Assembly: GCF_014191505.1 (NCBI RefSeq)
Contig: NZ_JACHWS010000002.1
Span: 930,001-994,000 of the forward strand
DNA from: Hoyosella altamirensis
GTDB taxonomy: Bacteria > Actinomycetota > Actinomycetes > Mycobacteriales > Mycobacteriaceae
Direction: 5' to 3'
Length of the DNA: 64,000 bases
The notes under the pieces are model-generated. The model worked only from the letters and a program-made list of their open reading frames with translations, was not told the origin of the DNA and did not search any database. The translations under genes and the position numbers were made by a program. Shown here piece after piece: positions 18,466-27,228 of this stretch; within the stretch, counting starts at the first letter, position 1, and the number at the start of each line of letters is the position of its first letter.

Positions 18466-19746
18466 GTGCGCGAGAACCCCCGCCCAGAAGGAACCAGTGC
18501 TGCTGCTGCGGCGATCATCAGCAAGCTTGACAGTCAGCTTAGCGAGGTGACTGGGGTAATCCAGCAGTATCTCGTTGCACAGATCACTGAGCTGCGGGGC
18601 GACGCACAACTATTGGACTTGCTGCGCGACAGCGTCGAGGGCAACATCGAAACGATATTTTCGGCGATCGAACATGCCATCCCGATCAGCCAAGTGGAGC
18701 CTCCAACGGCAGCACTCGAATATGCTCGACGTCTCGCACAGCGAGGAGTCTCCGCGAATGCGCTCGTGCGTGCTTATCGGCTGGGCCAGCAGGAGTTGCT
18801 ACGCGTCTTGCTCGACGACATTCGCAGCTCCGACCTTCCAGCGCAGAACAAGCTCGATGTGTTCGAGCAGGTTTCATCGACCACGTTCGGCTACATCGAC
18901 TGGATTTCGGAACAAGTCATCGCGGTGTATCAAAACGAGCGTGAGCAGTGGCTCGAAGACCGTAACCGTGTTCGTGCACTGCAAGTGCGTGAGGTCCTCA
19001 CTGCAGATGCGGTGGACGAGGATGCGATGACCACCGCTATGCGCTACCCACTTCGCCGCTTTCACCTCGCACTGGTCGTCTGGCGGCCTGGAGTGGACAG
19101 CGCGGCCGGCCTCGGACAAATGGAAAGGTTCGTACGTGACCTTGCAGAACACCTAGGCGCAAGCCATAACCCGCTATTCATCGCGGAAGATCGGCTCACC
19201 GGCTGGGCGTGGATCCCGCTCTCGGCTAAAAGCGCAGCAGCCGAGGCAGTTTCGGCAGCGCGCGCATTCACGCGCGGCCAACCTGATCCACCGTCACTCG
19301 CATTCGGGGCAGCATTGCCAGGTTGTGCGGGTTTCCGCCGCTCTCACCAACAGGCGCTTGATGCGCGCGCGGTCGCACTAGCATCGAATACCGAGGGTGC
19401 CGCTGACCGCCATGATGTCGTCGCGATCTCGGACCCGGGTCTTTCTGCCGCCGCGTTGCTGGGTGGGGACGTGAACGCGGCTCGCGTATGGGTCTACGAG
19501 GTACTCGGCCCACTCTCGTCGGACACGGAGAACGACGAAAGGCTGAGGCATACACTCGAGGTCTTCCTCCGGAGTGGTTCAAGTTTCAAAGCGGCGGCAG
19601 GGCAACTCAATCTCCACTACAACTCGGTGAAGTATCGCGTCGCGCGCGCCATCGAGCGGCGTGGGCTACCTATCGAAAACGATCGGCTAGAAGTGGAGAT
19701 CGCCTTGCTGTTATGCCGGTGGTACCGGGGCGCCGTCCTGAGCTGA
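18466..19746 (+). CDS. PucR/CdaR-family transcriptional regulator
   Basis: 426 residues from GTG 18466. The C-terminal PucR-type HTH is clear: LRHTLEVFLRSGSSFKAAAGQL, then LHYNSVKYRVARAIERRG. The central region is GGDEF-like and degenerate as in CdaR-type regulators, and the N-terminal half is helical sensory. The frame is open to ATG 18340, but that start would place the palindrome inside the coding region; the true start is uncertain. Its divergent position makes it the likely controller of the acyl-CoA ligase-DUF3556-oxidoreductase operon. Confidence 0.82.
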   Translation: MRENPRPEGTSAAAAAIISKLDSQLSEVTGVIQQYLVAQITELRGDAQLLDLLRDSVEGNIETIFSAIEHAIPISQVEPPTAALEYARRLAQRGVSANALVRAYRLGQQELLRVLLDDIRSSDLPAQNKLDVFEQVSSTTFGYIDWISEQVIAVYQNEREQWLEDRNRVRALQVREVLTADAVDEDAMTTAMRYPLRRFHLALVVWRPGVDSAAGLGQMERFVRDLAEHLGASHNPLFIAEDRLTGWAWIPLSAKSAAAEAVSAARAFTRGQPDPPSLAFGAALPGCAGFRRSHQQALDARAVALASNTEGAADRHDVVAISDPGLSAAALLGGDVNAARVWVYEVLGPLSSDTENDERLRHTLEVFLRSGSSFKAAAGQLNLHYNSVKYRVARAIERRGLPIENDRLEVEIALLLCRWYRGAVLS

Positions 19747-19819
19747 CATGGTCACTGCGCTACTAGGGAAATGTGCGGCTCTCTTTCTCGCGCCCGTGTA
19801 AGGCACGAGCGACATTTGG

Positions 19820-20659
19820 TCAGCCCTCGGCAGGGTCGAGGAAGATGTCAAGCTCGAGTTCGCAATCGCCGGACACCGTGCGATAGTGCTCGAAGTCGGT
19901 CGTGCCGTGCATCGCGAGCACAGCGTCATCGATGAAGAAGTTCGCTGTCTCCGCGGTGTTCAGGATCAGGTATGCGGCGTCAGCCATGATCTCAGGCTTA
20001 CGCGACACAGCTATCGAGGTATCACCACCGAGCACGTTCTGAACGGCAGCGGTGGCGATCAGTGTCCGCGGCCACAGCGAGTTCACTGAGATGCCATCAC
20101 CTTTCAGTTCTTCCGCTAAACCCAGCGTGGTGAGTGACATCCCGTACTTCGCGATGGTGTATCCAAGGTGCTTACCAGCCCATGCCGGGTTCAGGTTGAG
20201 CGGTGGAGACAATGTGAGGATATGCGGGCCGCGCCCAGCCTTCGCGGACGCCTGAAGATGCGGGAGCGCCATCTTAGACAGGAGGAAGCTGCCACGGCAG
20301 TTGATGTCCTGCATCAAGTCGTACCGCTTCATCGAAATCTCGTCGGTGGTCGACAGATCGATGGCAGAGGCATTGTTCACGACGATGTCGATGCCGCCGA
20401 ACTCGTCGACAGTACGCTGTACCGCTGCTGCCACAGATTCGTCGCTTCGCACATCCCCGACGATCGGTAAGGCCTGCCCGCCCGCGCTTTCGATCTCGCT
20501 CGCTGCCGAGAAGACCGTACCTGGAAGTTTCGGGTTAGGGGTATCGGTCTTCGCGAGCATCGCAATGTTCGCGCCATCTCGCGCTGCACGCAGCGCGATC
20601 GCCAGGCCGATGCCGCGCGATCCGCCCGACATGATCAGGGTTTTACCTTCTAGCGACAC
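19820..20659 (-). CDS. SDR, HSDL2-like short-chain dehydrogenase
   Basis: 279 residues. Glycine motif SGGSRGIG near 11-18, VNNAS near 95 and the active-site pair in GYTIAKYG. The long insertion after the first helix (TDTPNPKLPGTV) and NLNPAWAGKHLGYT are typical of the hydroxysteroid dehydrogenase-like protein 2 group. There is no C-terminal SCP2 domain. It probably acts on lipid-derived alcohols or ketones. GTG 20659 has AAGGAG upstream. It converges on pucR and borders the scrambled region. Confidence 0.87.
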   Translation of the reverse strand: MSLEGKTLIMSGGSRGIGLAIALRAARDGANIAMLAKTDTPNPKLPGTVFSAASEIESAGGQALPIVGDVRSDESVAAAVQRTVDEFGGIDIVVNNASAIDLSTTDEISMKRYDLMQDINCRGSFLLSKMALPHLQASAKAGRGPHILTLSPPLNLNPAWAGKHLGYTIAKYGMSLTTLGLAEELKGDGISVNSLWPRTLIATAAVQNVLGGDTSIAVSRKPEIMADAAYLILNTAETANFFIDDAVLAMHGTTDFEHYRTVSGDCELELDIFLDPAEG

Positions 20660-20965
20660 GATGTACTCCTTCAGGACGCGAACGTAGATAACAGGTCGTC
20701 AGTCTGTACCTCGTGCCGCGCGGACCGTTAGGGTTCTCGTGACGAACTTGATTGTTGCTGGGCCACAGTGCTCGAGCGCGCTTGGTGCTGTAGCAACTCC
20801 GCCGCGACACAAAGATCCCATCACGTGCCGTCTCCAACGGGTCGGCGGCGGTCGTTGGTGGGCCGGTGCACCTTCCCAACGGGGCGACAATAACTCCTGT
20901 GTGCTGTCACGTCCAGATTCGCGGTGTACCGATCGGCGGGTGCGCATTTCCTCGGCGGGTGCACG
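20660..20965. other. Region without a recognisable gene, left edge of the scrambled island
   Basis: No reading frame here resembles a known protein. At 20938-20976 a unit of the form GCGGGTGC(A/G)C(A/G)TTTCCTCGG occurs twice in tandem, and a related copy precedes the left arm near 27174. This suggests a decayed end of a repeated element. Confidence 0.4.
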
Positions 20966-21031
20966 TTTCCTCGGGATACTCCACATTTCCTCAAGAATCT
21001 CCTTGCGTAAATGTGCAGTATCCCGAGGAAA
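20966..21031. repeat. Intact palindromic element with 23-bp arms
   Basis: The left arm (20966-20988, beginning TTTCCTCGGGATACT) and right arm (21009-21031, ending CCCGAGGAAA) are inverted copies with one mismatch, separated by 20 nt in which CAAG/CTTG can also pair. The same arms occur, about 1.6 kb apart, at 27185-27207 and 28783-28805 around the IS3 element. The form is that of a MITE or a pair of abutted terminal repeats. Confidence 0.7.
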
Positions 21032-21067
21032 TCGAGGTGGCACGTCCTCGTCGGCCACCTGCACCAG

Positions 21068-21168
21068 CCGGTGCTGCCTGAAGCGTGGACCTGTATGACG
21101 TCGAGCATTACGTCGCCCAGGCGGTAGAGAAGCTCAATACCTTCTTCGCGAAGCACCTCGCTTCGTGA
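21068..21168 (+). pseudogene. Internally deleted fragment of DLH-type hydrolase gene
   Basis: 17 bases match 29183-29199 of the longer hydrolase remnant, then the sequence jumps to the equivalent of 29471 at a shared GTGGAC, losing 271 bp. It continues to the same TGA stop. Only the last 28 or so codons of the hydrolase remain (VDLYDVEHYVAQAVEKL). Confidence 0.75.
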
Positions 21169-21341
21169 TCTAGCCGGGTGGTCTGCCTGCCTCAGTCCAG
21201 GCAGAACTCATTCCCCTCGGGGTCGGCCATGACGATGAAGCCAGCGTTCATCGGGGGAGCAGGCTCGTCGCGTCGTATCTGGGTTGCGCCCAGCGCGACG
21301 AGCCGTTCGCATTCTGCCTCCAGCGCCGCCATCCGCTCCTC
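21085..21341. repeat. 257-bp direct repeat, left copy
   Basis: Matches 29471-29727 with two substitutions (A/G near 21139 and T/C near 21179), about 99% identity, same orientation, offset 8386 bp. It contains the 3' end of the DLH-type hydrolase and the 3' end of the convergent glyoxalase gene. The near identity means a recent duplication or ongoing gene conversion. Confidence 0.9.
21192..21341 (-). pseudogene. 3' fragment of glyoxalase-like gene
   Basis: Encodes the last 49 residues of the intact VOC protein at 29578-30039 (from ERMAALEAECERL to the terminal EFCLD). The match stops abruptly at 21341 and unrelated sequence, the leader of the helicase gene, follows. An upstream in-frame ATG at 21374 adds 11 unrelated residues; it is not a working gene. 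Confidence 0.75.
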
Positions 21342-21508
21342 AGCCCACTCAGCCGGGGGCACGCCACACTTCATTCACTCCCCCAACAACCCCCACCAGC
21401 CGTGGCCGTAAACTTCCTCCCAAGCAAGGCCTTGGGGGTGTGCATGAGAACAATGAGAACAACAGGAGAACTCGCCCCTCAACGAGTACTCGGATTGGCG
21501 TTTAGACG

Positions 21509-24500
21509 ATGGCGGTTTTCGGCTTCGAATCGCAGACGTTTGAGAACGCTTCATTCCGCGCTGAACTGGCGGTACCACCCGCGCTCTTCGCTGCGCTGCT
21601 GCACTTGGATATTCCGCTCGTTCAGCTGTTTCGCGTTGAAAACCTCACGGCAACTGAGCTTTCCAACGTCACCGTCACACTCGACGTCTTCAGTGGAGAA
21701 GAAAACCTGACCACCCCATGGGTACGTTTGATCCCTACGCTACAGTCGGGCACGTCTCTTACGTGGGATCGGGCGCTCGACCTGCGATTCCTCACCCCGG
21801 AATCGGTGCTGGGCTGTACCGACGCCTTCCCGATCACCTACCATGTTGCGGTCTCTGCGCCCGGTGTCGAGACGCTACATGTCGCCGTGCCTTCGCGCAT
21901 TCTCGCTCGCGATGAATGGTTGGCTGCCGCGCCGGTGTATGACGTGATCAGCGTGTTCTCGCAGCCCACTGCCCCTGAGGTGGCGCAGGTTCTTCGGCGT
22001 GCATCAAATATTCTCCTCGCTGAGACCGGGTCGGGGGACTTTGATGGGTATGACGCTGGCGCGACGCGAGCCGCACTCGTTGGCGCTGCGATCTACGAAG
22101 CGTTGCGGGTCAGCAATTTTGCGTATGAGGAACTCCCACAGCCGTTGGATAGCTCCAGCATCAAAGTTCGTACCACATCGCAGGTTTTCGAACAGCTCGT
22201 CGGCAGTTGTCTTGACCTGGCGATCACCTACAGCGCGTGTCTCGACGCCGCCGGTGTACGTTCGTTGATCTTCTTCGCCGATGGCCACGTCTTGGGTGGG
22301 TTCCATTCCCGTGATGAACGCCTCCGCGATGTCGTCACCACCGACGCCAATTCCATTGTCACTCTCGTGCAGACGGGCCGCGTGGTGCCGGTGGAACTCA
22401 CTGGGATTGCTGGGAACCAGCCGGCAGCGACGTTTGCCGAAGCGCATCAATTGGCTGTGCAACGACTTGGGGTGCCCACCGACATTCGGGGGCTTGTCGA
22501 TGTGGCGTATGCGCATCGCAGCGGGATCCAGCCGTTCCCTCACAGCGACATCGTAGAATCCGCAACACTAGCGAGTGCGAGGAACGGCGCCGAAAGCCTG
22601 ATAGGCCTGCCCAGTGCGCTCACCGAACTCCTCACCGAGGACGACGATACTGACAACCTACAGCGGCGTGCCGTTCGCGACGACGATGCGCCCGACCGGA
22701 TTCGGGCATGGCGACGTTCGCTGCTCGATTTGAGTTTGCGTAATCCGCTGCTGAAGATGCCGACGTGGCGAGGTGTCGATTGTTCCATCCCCGAGGGATC
22801 GCTGGCGTTACTCGACGATCTGATTCACGATGGGAAGGCCATCGACCTTAACCCCCACGATCGTCTGACCCGCGTCCAGAAGCTGACTGGTGCCCGCAGG
22901 GTCGAGGATCTAGAACCAGAGGTCCGCGCGAATGATCTGCGGCACCAACGTTGGCTGTATTTGAACATTGGGGAAACTGCATACCGTAACCGGCTCAGGT
23001 ATCTCAAACACCAATCGGACCTTGCACAGCAGGAAACCGGAGCCAACTACCTCTATCTCACGCTCGGCTCGCTTGTGCATCCCACCGCGACAGGTGACGC
23101 GCACGCACCGCTTTTTCTGCTACCAGTGAGTCTCCAGAGCGGTGCGGGAAACCGCCCCTACAGCATTGTGATCGACGGTGATGAGATCGCGGCGCCTAAC
23201 CAGTGCCTCGTCCAGTGGCTAAGGGTGCGGCACAACGTCACGATAGATGCGTTAGCCAATCCCCCGATTGGTGAATCGGGCATCGACATCACGACCTCGC
23301 TGCGTGCGATTCGCGAGGCACTGGTGGACACTAAGCTCGACTTCCGTATCGAAGAAACCGCGAGCATCCGGCTCCTGCAGTTCTCAACGTTCCAAATGTG
23401 GCGTGACCTGGTAGACCACTGGCCTCAGTTCATGCAGAACCCGGTTGTACGCCACCTCGTCGAACGTCCTGGCGATGCATTCGCCGACCCGGCTGGACAC
23501 CCAAGCGACGTGACCGTTGATGAAGCGGCCATGCCGCTGCCTATCCCGGCGGATGGTTCCCAGTTGCGGGCGATAGAACTCGCCACACGTGGACATTCGT
23601 TCGTCCTCGAAGGACCGCCCGGGACGGGGAAGTCCCAAACCATTGCCAACCTGATCGCCCACGCAGTACAGCACGGGAAATCGATTCTTTTCGTCGCAGA
23701 AAAACAAGCGGCGCTCGATGTGGTGAAACGCCGCCTCGACGCTGCAGGCCTCGAAGACTTCTATCTTGACCTACACGGTCGCCAGCAGTCGCTGCCCGCC
23801 ATCCGAAAACAGCTTCACTCTGCGCTGAATCACCGGCCAGCGGGTGCTGGTCGCTTCGCAGCGACATTTGCGCAGTACCGTGCCCGGCATGCCACGGTTG
23901 CCGCTTACCCGCCGCGCGTGCACGGACGTAATCGCGCACACTACTCGTTGTGGGAGGCCTACGAGCGCAGTCATGCACTCGGCGACGGTCCGGTGGCTGC
24001 TGTCCCCGCAAGTTTCTTCACTCTCGGTGAGAACGAACTCACGACCGTTGAGAATGCGGTGATGGCGTTAGCTCCTGCGGCGGAGTCTGCCAGGCTGCGA
24101 CCGCGGCACCATTGGCGGATCAGCGGACTTCGAAAGGTCGAAGCTGATACGCGGGATCTGCTGTCCGCGGCCCAGGATCTGGAGGCCGCGCGGGACGTTT
24201 TCGACCATCTCCCGGCCGACGTCTCGCATGCACTGCGCAACGTTGCCTCGCCCACGCAGCTCGCGCTAAGCGCCGAATGCGCTACCTTCGCTGCGGCAGG
24301 TCTGCTTCCTGATCCGGACCACACAATCCCGGTTGAGGCTGTCGAAGCTGTCAGGCAATTCCATCAGCGCCATCTCCCCGCGGTGCAGTTCTTTTCGGAG
24401 CAACTGTTCACAGATCACGACTTTGATGACTACGCTGAGGCCGCCGAGAACGCCACGCGCGGGATGCTGGGCAAGAAGCGCCGACGCCGTCACCTCGCAG

Positions 24501-26620
24501 ACCTACTCAACCATTACGTGCCGGGTGGCCACAAGCTCGATGAATCGACAGTGCTGGCCGCATTCGATGCTGCTGCCGCAGCCCGCGCTGATGCCCGCGC
24601 CCTCGCGTATCGCACGCTGCACGTGCCGATCGGCTGGTACCCGACCAACGCGGACGCGGTTGCCGAACTCGATTCCGCCCGCCGTCGTGCAGAAACATCA
24701 ACCGCGCTGCATCGGGAACTGCCCGACGTGTGGGCATGGTTGCGCGCCACCGGCAAGGGGACACTGGCAGCACAAATTCAGCAGATCGGTCGTGCCTGGA
24801 CGCGTTGGTTGACCGAGTTGAACGCTGACGACGCGACTGTGGATGCATGGCGAGGCGACCTGCATTGGGCGGATGCCTGGGATCGTGACAGCTCAGTCTG
24901 GTTCGCTGATCTCCGCGATCACGGCATACTCCCCGTGCAGCGCTGGGGGCAACTGCTCACCCTGACAGACATCGTGGCCGCCCACGGGCTGATGGATTTT
25001 GCCACGCAACTCCTCTGTGGCACGTTCACATCCCACGACATTGAGCTGGCATTCTTTCGTGGTGCAGCATCAGCGGCGATCGCTGAACGTATCGCGACAG
25101 GGAGACTGGAGTTCTTTGACCGGCGCGAACATGAAAACGATATCGACGCCTATCACGACCTTGCGGCCCAACTTCGCACGGAAGTACCCCACGTATTGGG
25201 TGCGCGCATAATTGCCCATCGCCCACATATCAGCGGGACGTCGGGTGGTGGTTTAGTCCGGCAGCTACAACGCAAGCGAGGCGGTCTACGTTTTCGCGAA
25301 CTTCTCGCGTCATACCCAGACGAGATTCTCGGACTCACTCCATGTTTCCTGATGAGCCCGGCTTCGGTTGCGAAGTTTGTTGATCCCTCCGCTGTGTTGT
25401 TCGACATCGTTGTCTTCGATGAGGCGTCGCAGATTCGCGTGCAGGAAGCGATCGGTGTGATGGGCCGAGGCCGGTCGATCGTGATGGTTGGGGATTCGCG
25501 GCAGATGCCACCGACGAGTGTCATGCATGCCAGCACGGACAGCGAGGAGGACGATGACCTTTCCGTGCCACAGGACCTCGACAGTATCCTCGCCGAGTGC
25601 GTGGAATCTGGCCTGCACCAAGAATGGCTGTCATGGCACTACCGCAGTGCCGACGAAGCACTGATCGCGTTCTCTAATGCTCATTACTACGACGGTCGTC
25701 TCGCCTCACTTCCGTCGCCTGGGATTAGTCGCGACACCGGGATTTCGTTGCGCCGCATTGGAGGTGTATTTGATCGCGGCGCGCGCGGGACCCGAACGAA
25801 TCGGGCCGAAGCGGACGCAATCGTCGCGGAGGTGTCGCAGCTCGTTGTCGCCACGAATCAGTCGATCGGCGTAGTCACGTTCAACGTGCAGCAACGTGAC
25901 CTGCTAATCGACCTCCTCGAAGACAGCCCAGACCCCCACATACAGCGGGAGCTCAACCGAACCGATGGTGAAGCGCTGTTCGTGAAGAACCTCGAAAACG
26001 TCCAGGGAGACGAACGAGACATCATCCTCTTCTCGCTTGCGTACTCGAAGGACCCTGAGACCGGCACACTCCCCCTGAACTTCGGTCCGCTCACACACGC
26101 TGGTGGGGAACGCCGTCTCAATGTCGCGATAACCCGCGCGCGCCGCCGAATTGTTCTGTTCAGCTCTTTCGGTCCCCGGGACATCGACCTTCGGCGGACC
26201 AACTCGGTTGGGCTGCAGCACCTGCGGGCCTATCTCGAGCACACACAGGGGGATGCAGTCTACGGTGGTGAACCTGCTCATACTTCCGCCGATGTCACGA
26301 CAATGGGGCGCACGATCGCTACCCGCCTGCGCGAGCGAGGCATCGAGGTTCAGCACAACCACGGCCTGTCAGCGTTCACTGTCGACATGGCTGTGCGGCG
26401 TGCGGGCGCCGCACACTGGCAGGCTGCCGTGCTGTTTGACAGTCCGCAGTGGGCGAAGCGTCCTACTGTCGCCGATCGTGACGGCGCACCCCGGCTCCTG
26501 AGCACCATCATGGAATGGCCGCATGTGATTCGTGTGTGGCTGCCCGAGTGGCTGATCGACTCTGATGGGGTGATCAGCCGGATCGAGGCAGCAGTAGCCG
26601 AGGGCCCGCAGTCGCCCTAG
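21509..26620 (+). CDS. DUF4011 / SF1 helicase / Vsr-like nuclease protein, probable defence gene
   Basis: 1703 residues. About 1-390: poorly known region containing CLDLAITYSACLDAAGV and FFADGHVLGG, reminiscent of a transglutaminase-like Cys/His fold. About 396-690: DUF4011, with the hallmark RRSLLDLSLRNPLLKM. Superfamily 1 helicase: Walker A GPPGTGKS at 702-709, Walker B VVFDEASQ near 1301-1308 (D1304, E1305), the GDSRQMPP motif, an ENVQGDERD motif near 1497 and NVAITRARRR near 1538. About 1600-1695: Vsr/MTES_1575-like nuclease fold, with FTVDMAV, ADRDG and VIRVWLPEWL. The order DUF4011-helicase-Vsr is that of predicted anti-phage proteins (Hhe type, from memory). ATG 21509 follows an in-frame stop by one codon. 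It stands alone between broken genes, inside direct repeats. Confidence 0.88.
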   Translation: MAVFGFESQTFENASFRAELAVPPALFAALLHLDIPLVQLFRVENLTATELSNVTVTLDVFSGEENLTTPWVRLIPTLQSGTSLTWDRALDLRFLTPESVLGCTDAFPITYHVAVSAPGVETLHVAVPSRILARDEWLAAAPVYDVISVFSQPTAPEVAQVLRRASNILLAETGSGDFDGYDAGATRAALVGAAIYEALRVSNFAYEELPQPLDSSSIKVRTTSQVFEQLVGSCLDLAITYSACLDAAGVRSLIFFADGHVLGGFHSRDERLRDVVTTDANSIVTLVQTGRVVPVELTGIAGNQPAATFAEAHQLAVQRLGVPTDIRGLVDVAYAHRSGIQPFPHSDIVESATLASARNGAESLIGLPSALTELLTEDDDTDNLQRRAVRDDDAPDRIRAWRRSLLDLSLRNPLLKMPTWRGVDCSIPEGSLALLDDLIHDGKAIDLNPHDRLTRVQKLTGARRVEDLEPEVRANDLRHQRWLYLNIGETAYRNRLRYLKHQSDLAQQETGANYLYLTLGSLVHPTATGDAHAPLFLLPVSLQSGAGNRPYSIVIDGDEIAAPNQCLVQWLRVRHNVTIDALANPPIGESGIDITTSLRAIREALVDTKLDFRIEETASIRLLQFSTFQMWRDLVDHWPQFMQNPVVRHLVERPGDAFADPAGHPSDVTVDEAAMPLPIPADGSQLRAIELATRGHSFVLEGPPGTGKSQTIANLIAHAVQHGKSILFVAEKQAALDVVKRRLDAAGLEDFYLDLHGRQQSLPAIRKQLHSALNHRPAGAGRFAATFAQYRARHATVAAYPPRVHGRNRAHYSLWEAYERSHALGDGPVAAVPASFFTLGENELTTVENAVMALAPAAESARLRPRHHWRISGLRKVEADTRDLLSAAQDLEAARDVFDHLPADVSHALRNVASPTQLALSAECATFAAAGLLPDPDHTIPVEAVEAVRQFHQRHLPAVQFFSEQLFTDHDFDDYAEAAENATRGMLGKKRRRRHLADLLNHYVPGGHKLDESTVLAAFDAAAAARADARALAYRTLHVPIGWYPTNADAVAELDSARRRAETSTALHRELPDVWAWLRATGKGTLAAQIQQIGRAWTRWLTELNADDATVDAWRGDLHWADAWDRDSSVWFADLRDHGILPVQRWGQLLTLTDIVAAHGLMDFATQLLCGTFTSHDIELAFFRGAASAAIAERIATGRLEFFDRREHENDIDAYHDLAAQLRTEVPHVLGARIIAHRPHISGTSGGGLVRQLQRKRGGLRFRELLASYPDEILGLTPCFLMSPASVAKFVDPSAVLFDIVVFDEASQIRVQEAIGVMGRGRSIVMVGDSRQMPPTSVMHASTDSEEDDDLSVPQDLDSILAECVESGLHQEWLSWHYRSADEALIAFSNAHYYDGRLASLPSPGISRDTGISLRRIGGVFDRGARGTRTNRAEADAIVAEVSQLVVATNQSIGVVTFNVQQRDLLIDLLEDSPDPHIQRELNRTDGEALFVKNLENVQGDERDIILFSLAYSKDPETGTLPLNFGPLTHAGGERRLNVAITRARRRIVLFSSFGPRDIDLRRTNSVGLQHLRAYLEHTQGDAVYGGEPAHTSADVTTMGRTIATRLRERGIEVQHNHGLSAFTVDMAVRRAGAAHWQAAVLFDSPQWAKRPTVADRDGAPRLLSTIMEWPHVIRVWLPEWLIDSDGVISRIEAAVAEGPQSP

Positions 26621-26662
26621 AGCAGCGGAGTTGCCGCGTCGTCAGCAACTACCTCCAAGGTC

Positions 26663-27142
26663 TGCCCGCGCGTTGGTCAACCCGGGACCGGCTTCAAAAC
26701 CGCGCTGCAGACCCTCGACCACACCCGCCCGACAGTCGGCGCGCAGGCAGTCGGTATCGCACAGGGCGCGCTCGACGCCGCGATCGAATACACCAAGGGC
26801 CGCAGCCAGTTCGGTCAGTCAATCTCGAAGTTCCAGGGCGTGCAGTTCATCCTCGCTGACATGGCAATGAAGCTCGAAGCCGCGCGTCTGATGGTGTACC
26901 ACGCCGCAGCGCGTGCGGAGCGCGGCGAGAAGAACCTCGGTTTCATCTCTAGTGCTTCGAAGTGCTTCGCTTCGGACATCGCGATGGAAGTCACCACCGA
27001 CGCTGTGCAGTTGTTCGGCGGCGCAGGGTACCCGCGCGACTTCCCTGTCGAACGAATGATGCGTGACGCGAAGATCACCCAGATCTACGAGGGCACCAAT
27101 CAGATTCAGCGCATGGTCATGGCGCGAGCGTTGCTGAAGTAG
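26663..27142 (+). pseudogene. C-terminal remnant of FadE25-like acyl-CoA dehydrogenase
   Basis: Encodes the last 159 or so residues of an acyl-CoA dehydrogenase: PGTGFKTALQTLDHTRP, the GRSQFGQSIS substrate/FAD segment, VQLFGGAGYPRDFPVERMMRD with the catalytic-region glycines, and IYEGTNQIQR. This is the C-terminal domain typical of FadE25-type enzymes. The N-terminal and middle domains (about 220 residues) are missing upstream, where unrelated sequence runs into the helicase stop. An ATG-like start inside the fragment cannot make an enzyme. Confidence 0.8.
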
Positions 27143-27184
27143 TGCGTCGCGTGTTCGTCCTCTGACGTCCTCCGCAGGTGCACA

Positions 27185-27207
27185 TTTCCTCGGGATACTG
27201 CACATTT
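27185..27207. repeat. Left arm of the 23-bp inverted element, split from its partner
   Basis: The same sequence as the left arm at 20966-20988 except one base (GCACATTT instead of CCACATTT), giving a perfect complement to the 21009-21031 arm. It lies 19 bp outside the left end of the IS3 element and 42 bp after the acyl-CoA dehydrogenase remnant. Confidence 0.7.
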
Positions 27208-27228
27208 CCTTAAGAAACTCGGTAGCTG

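Noticed and set aside
20821-21156. Minus-strand frames around 20.7-21.16 kb
   Set aside because: They read through the palindromic element and hydrolase remnant on the wrong strand and resemble no protein.
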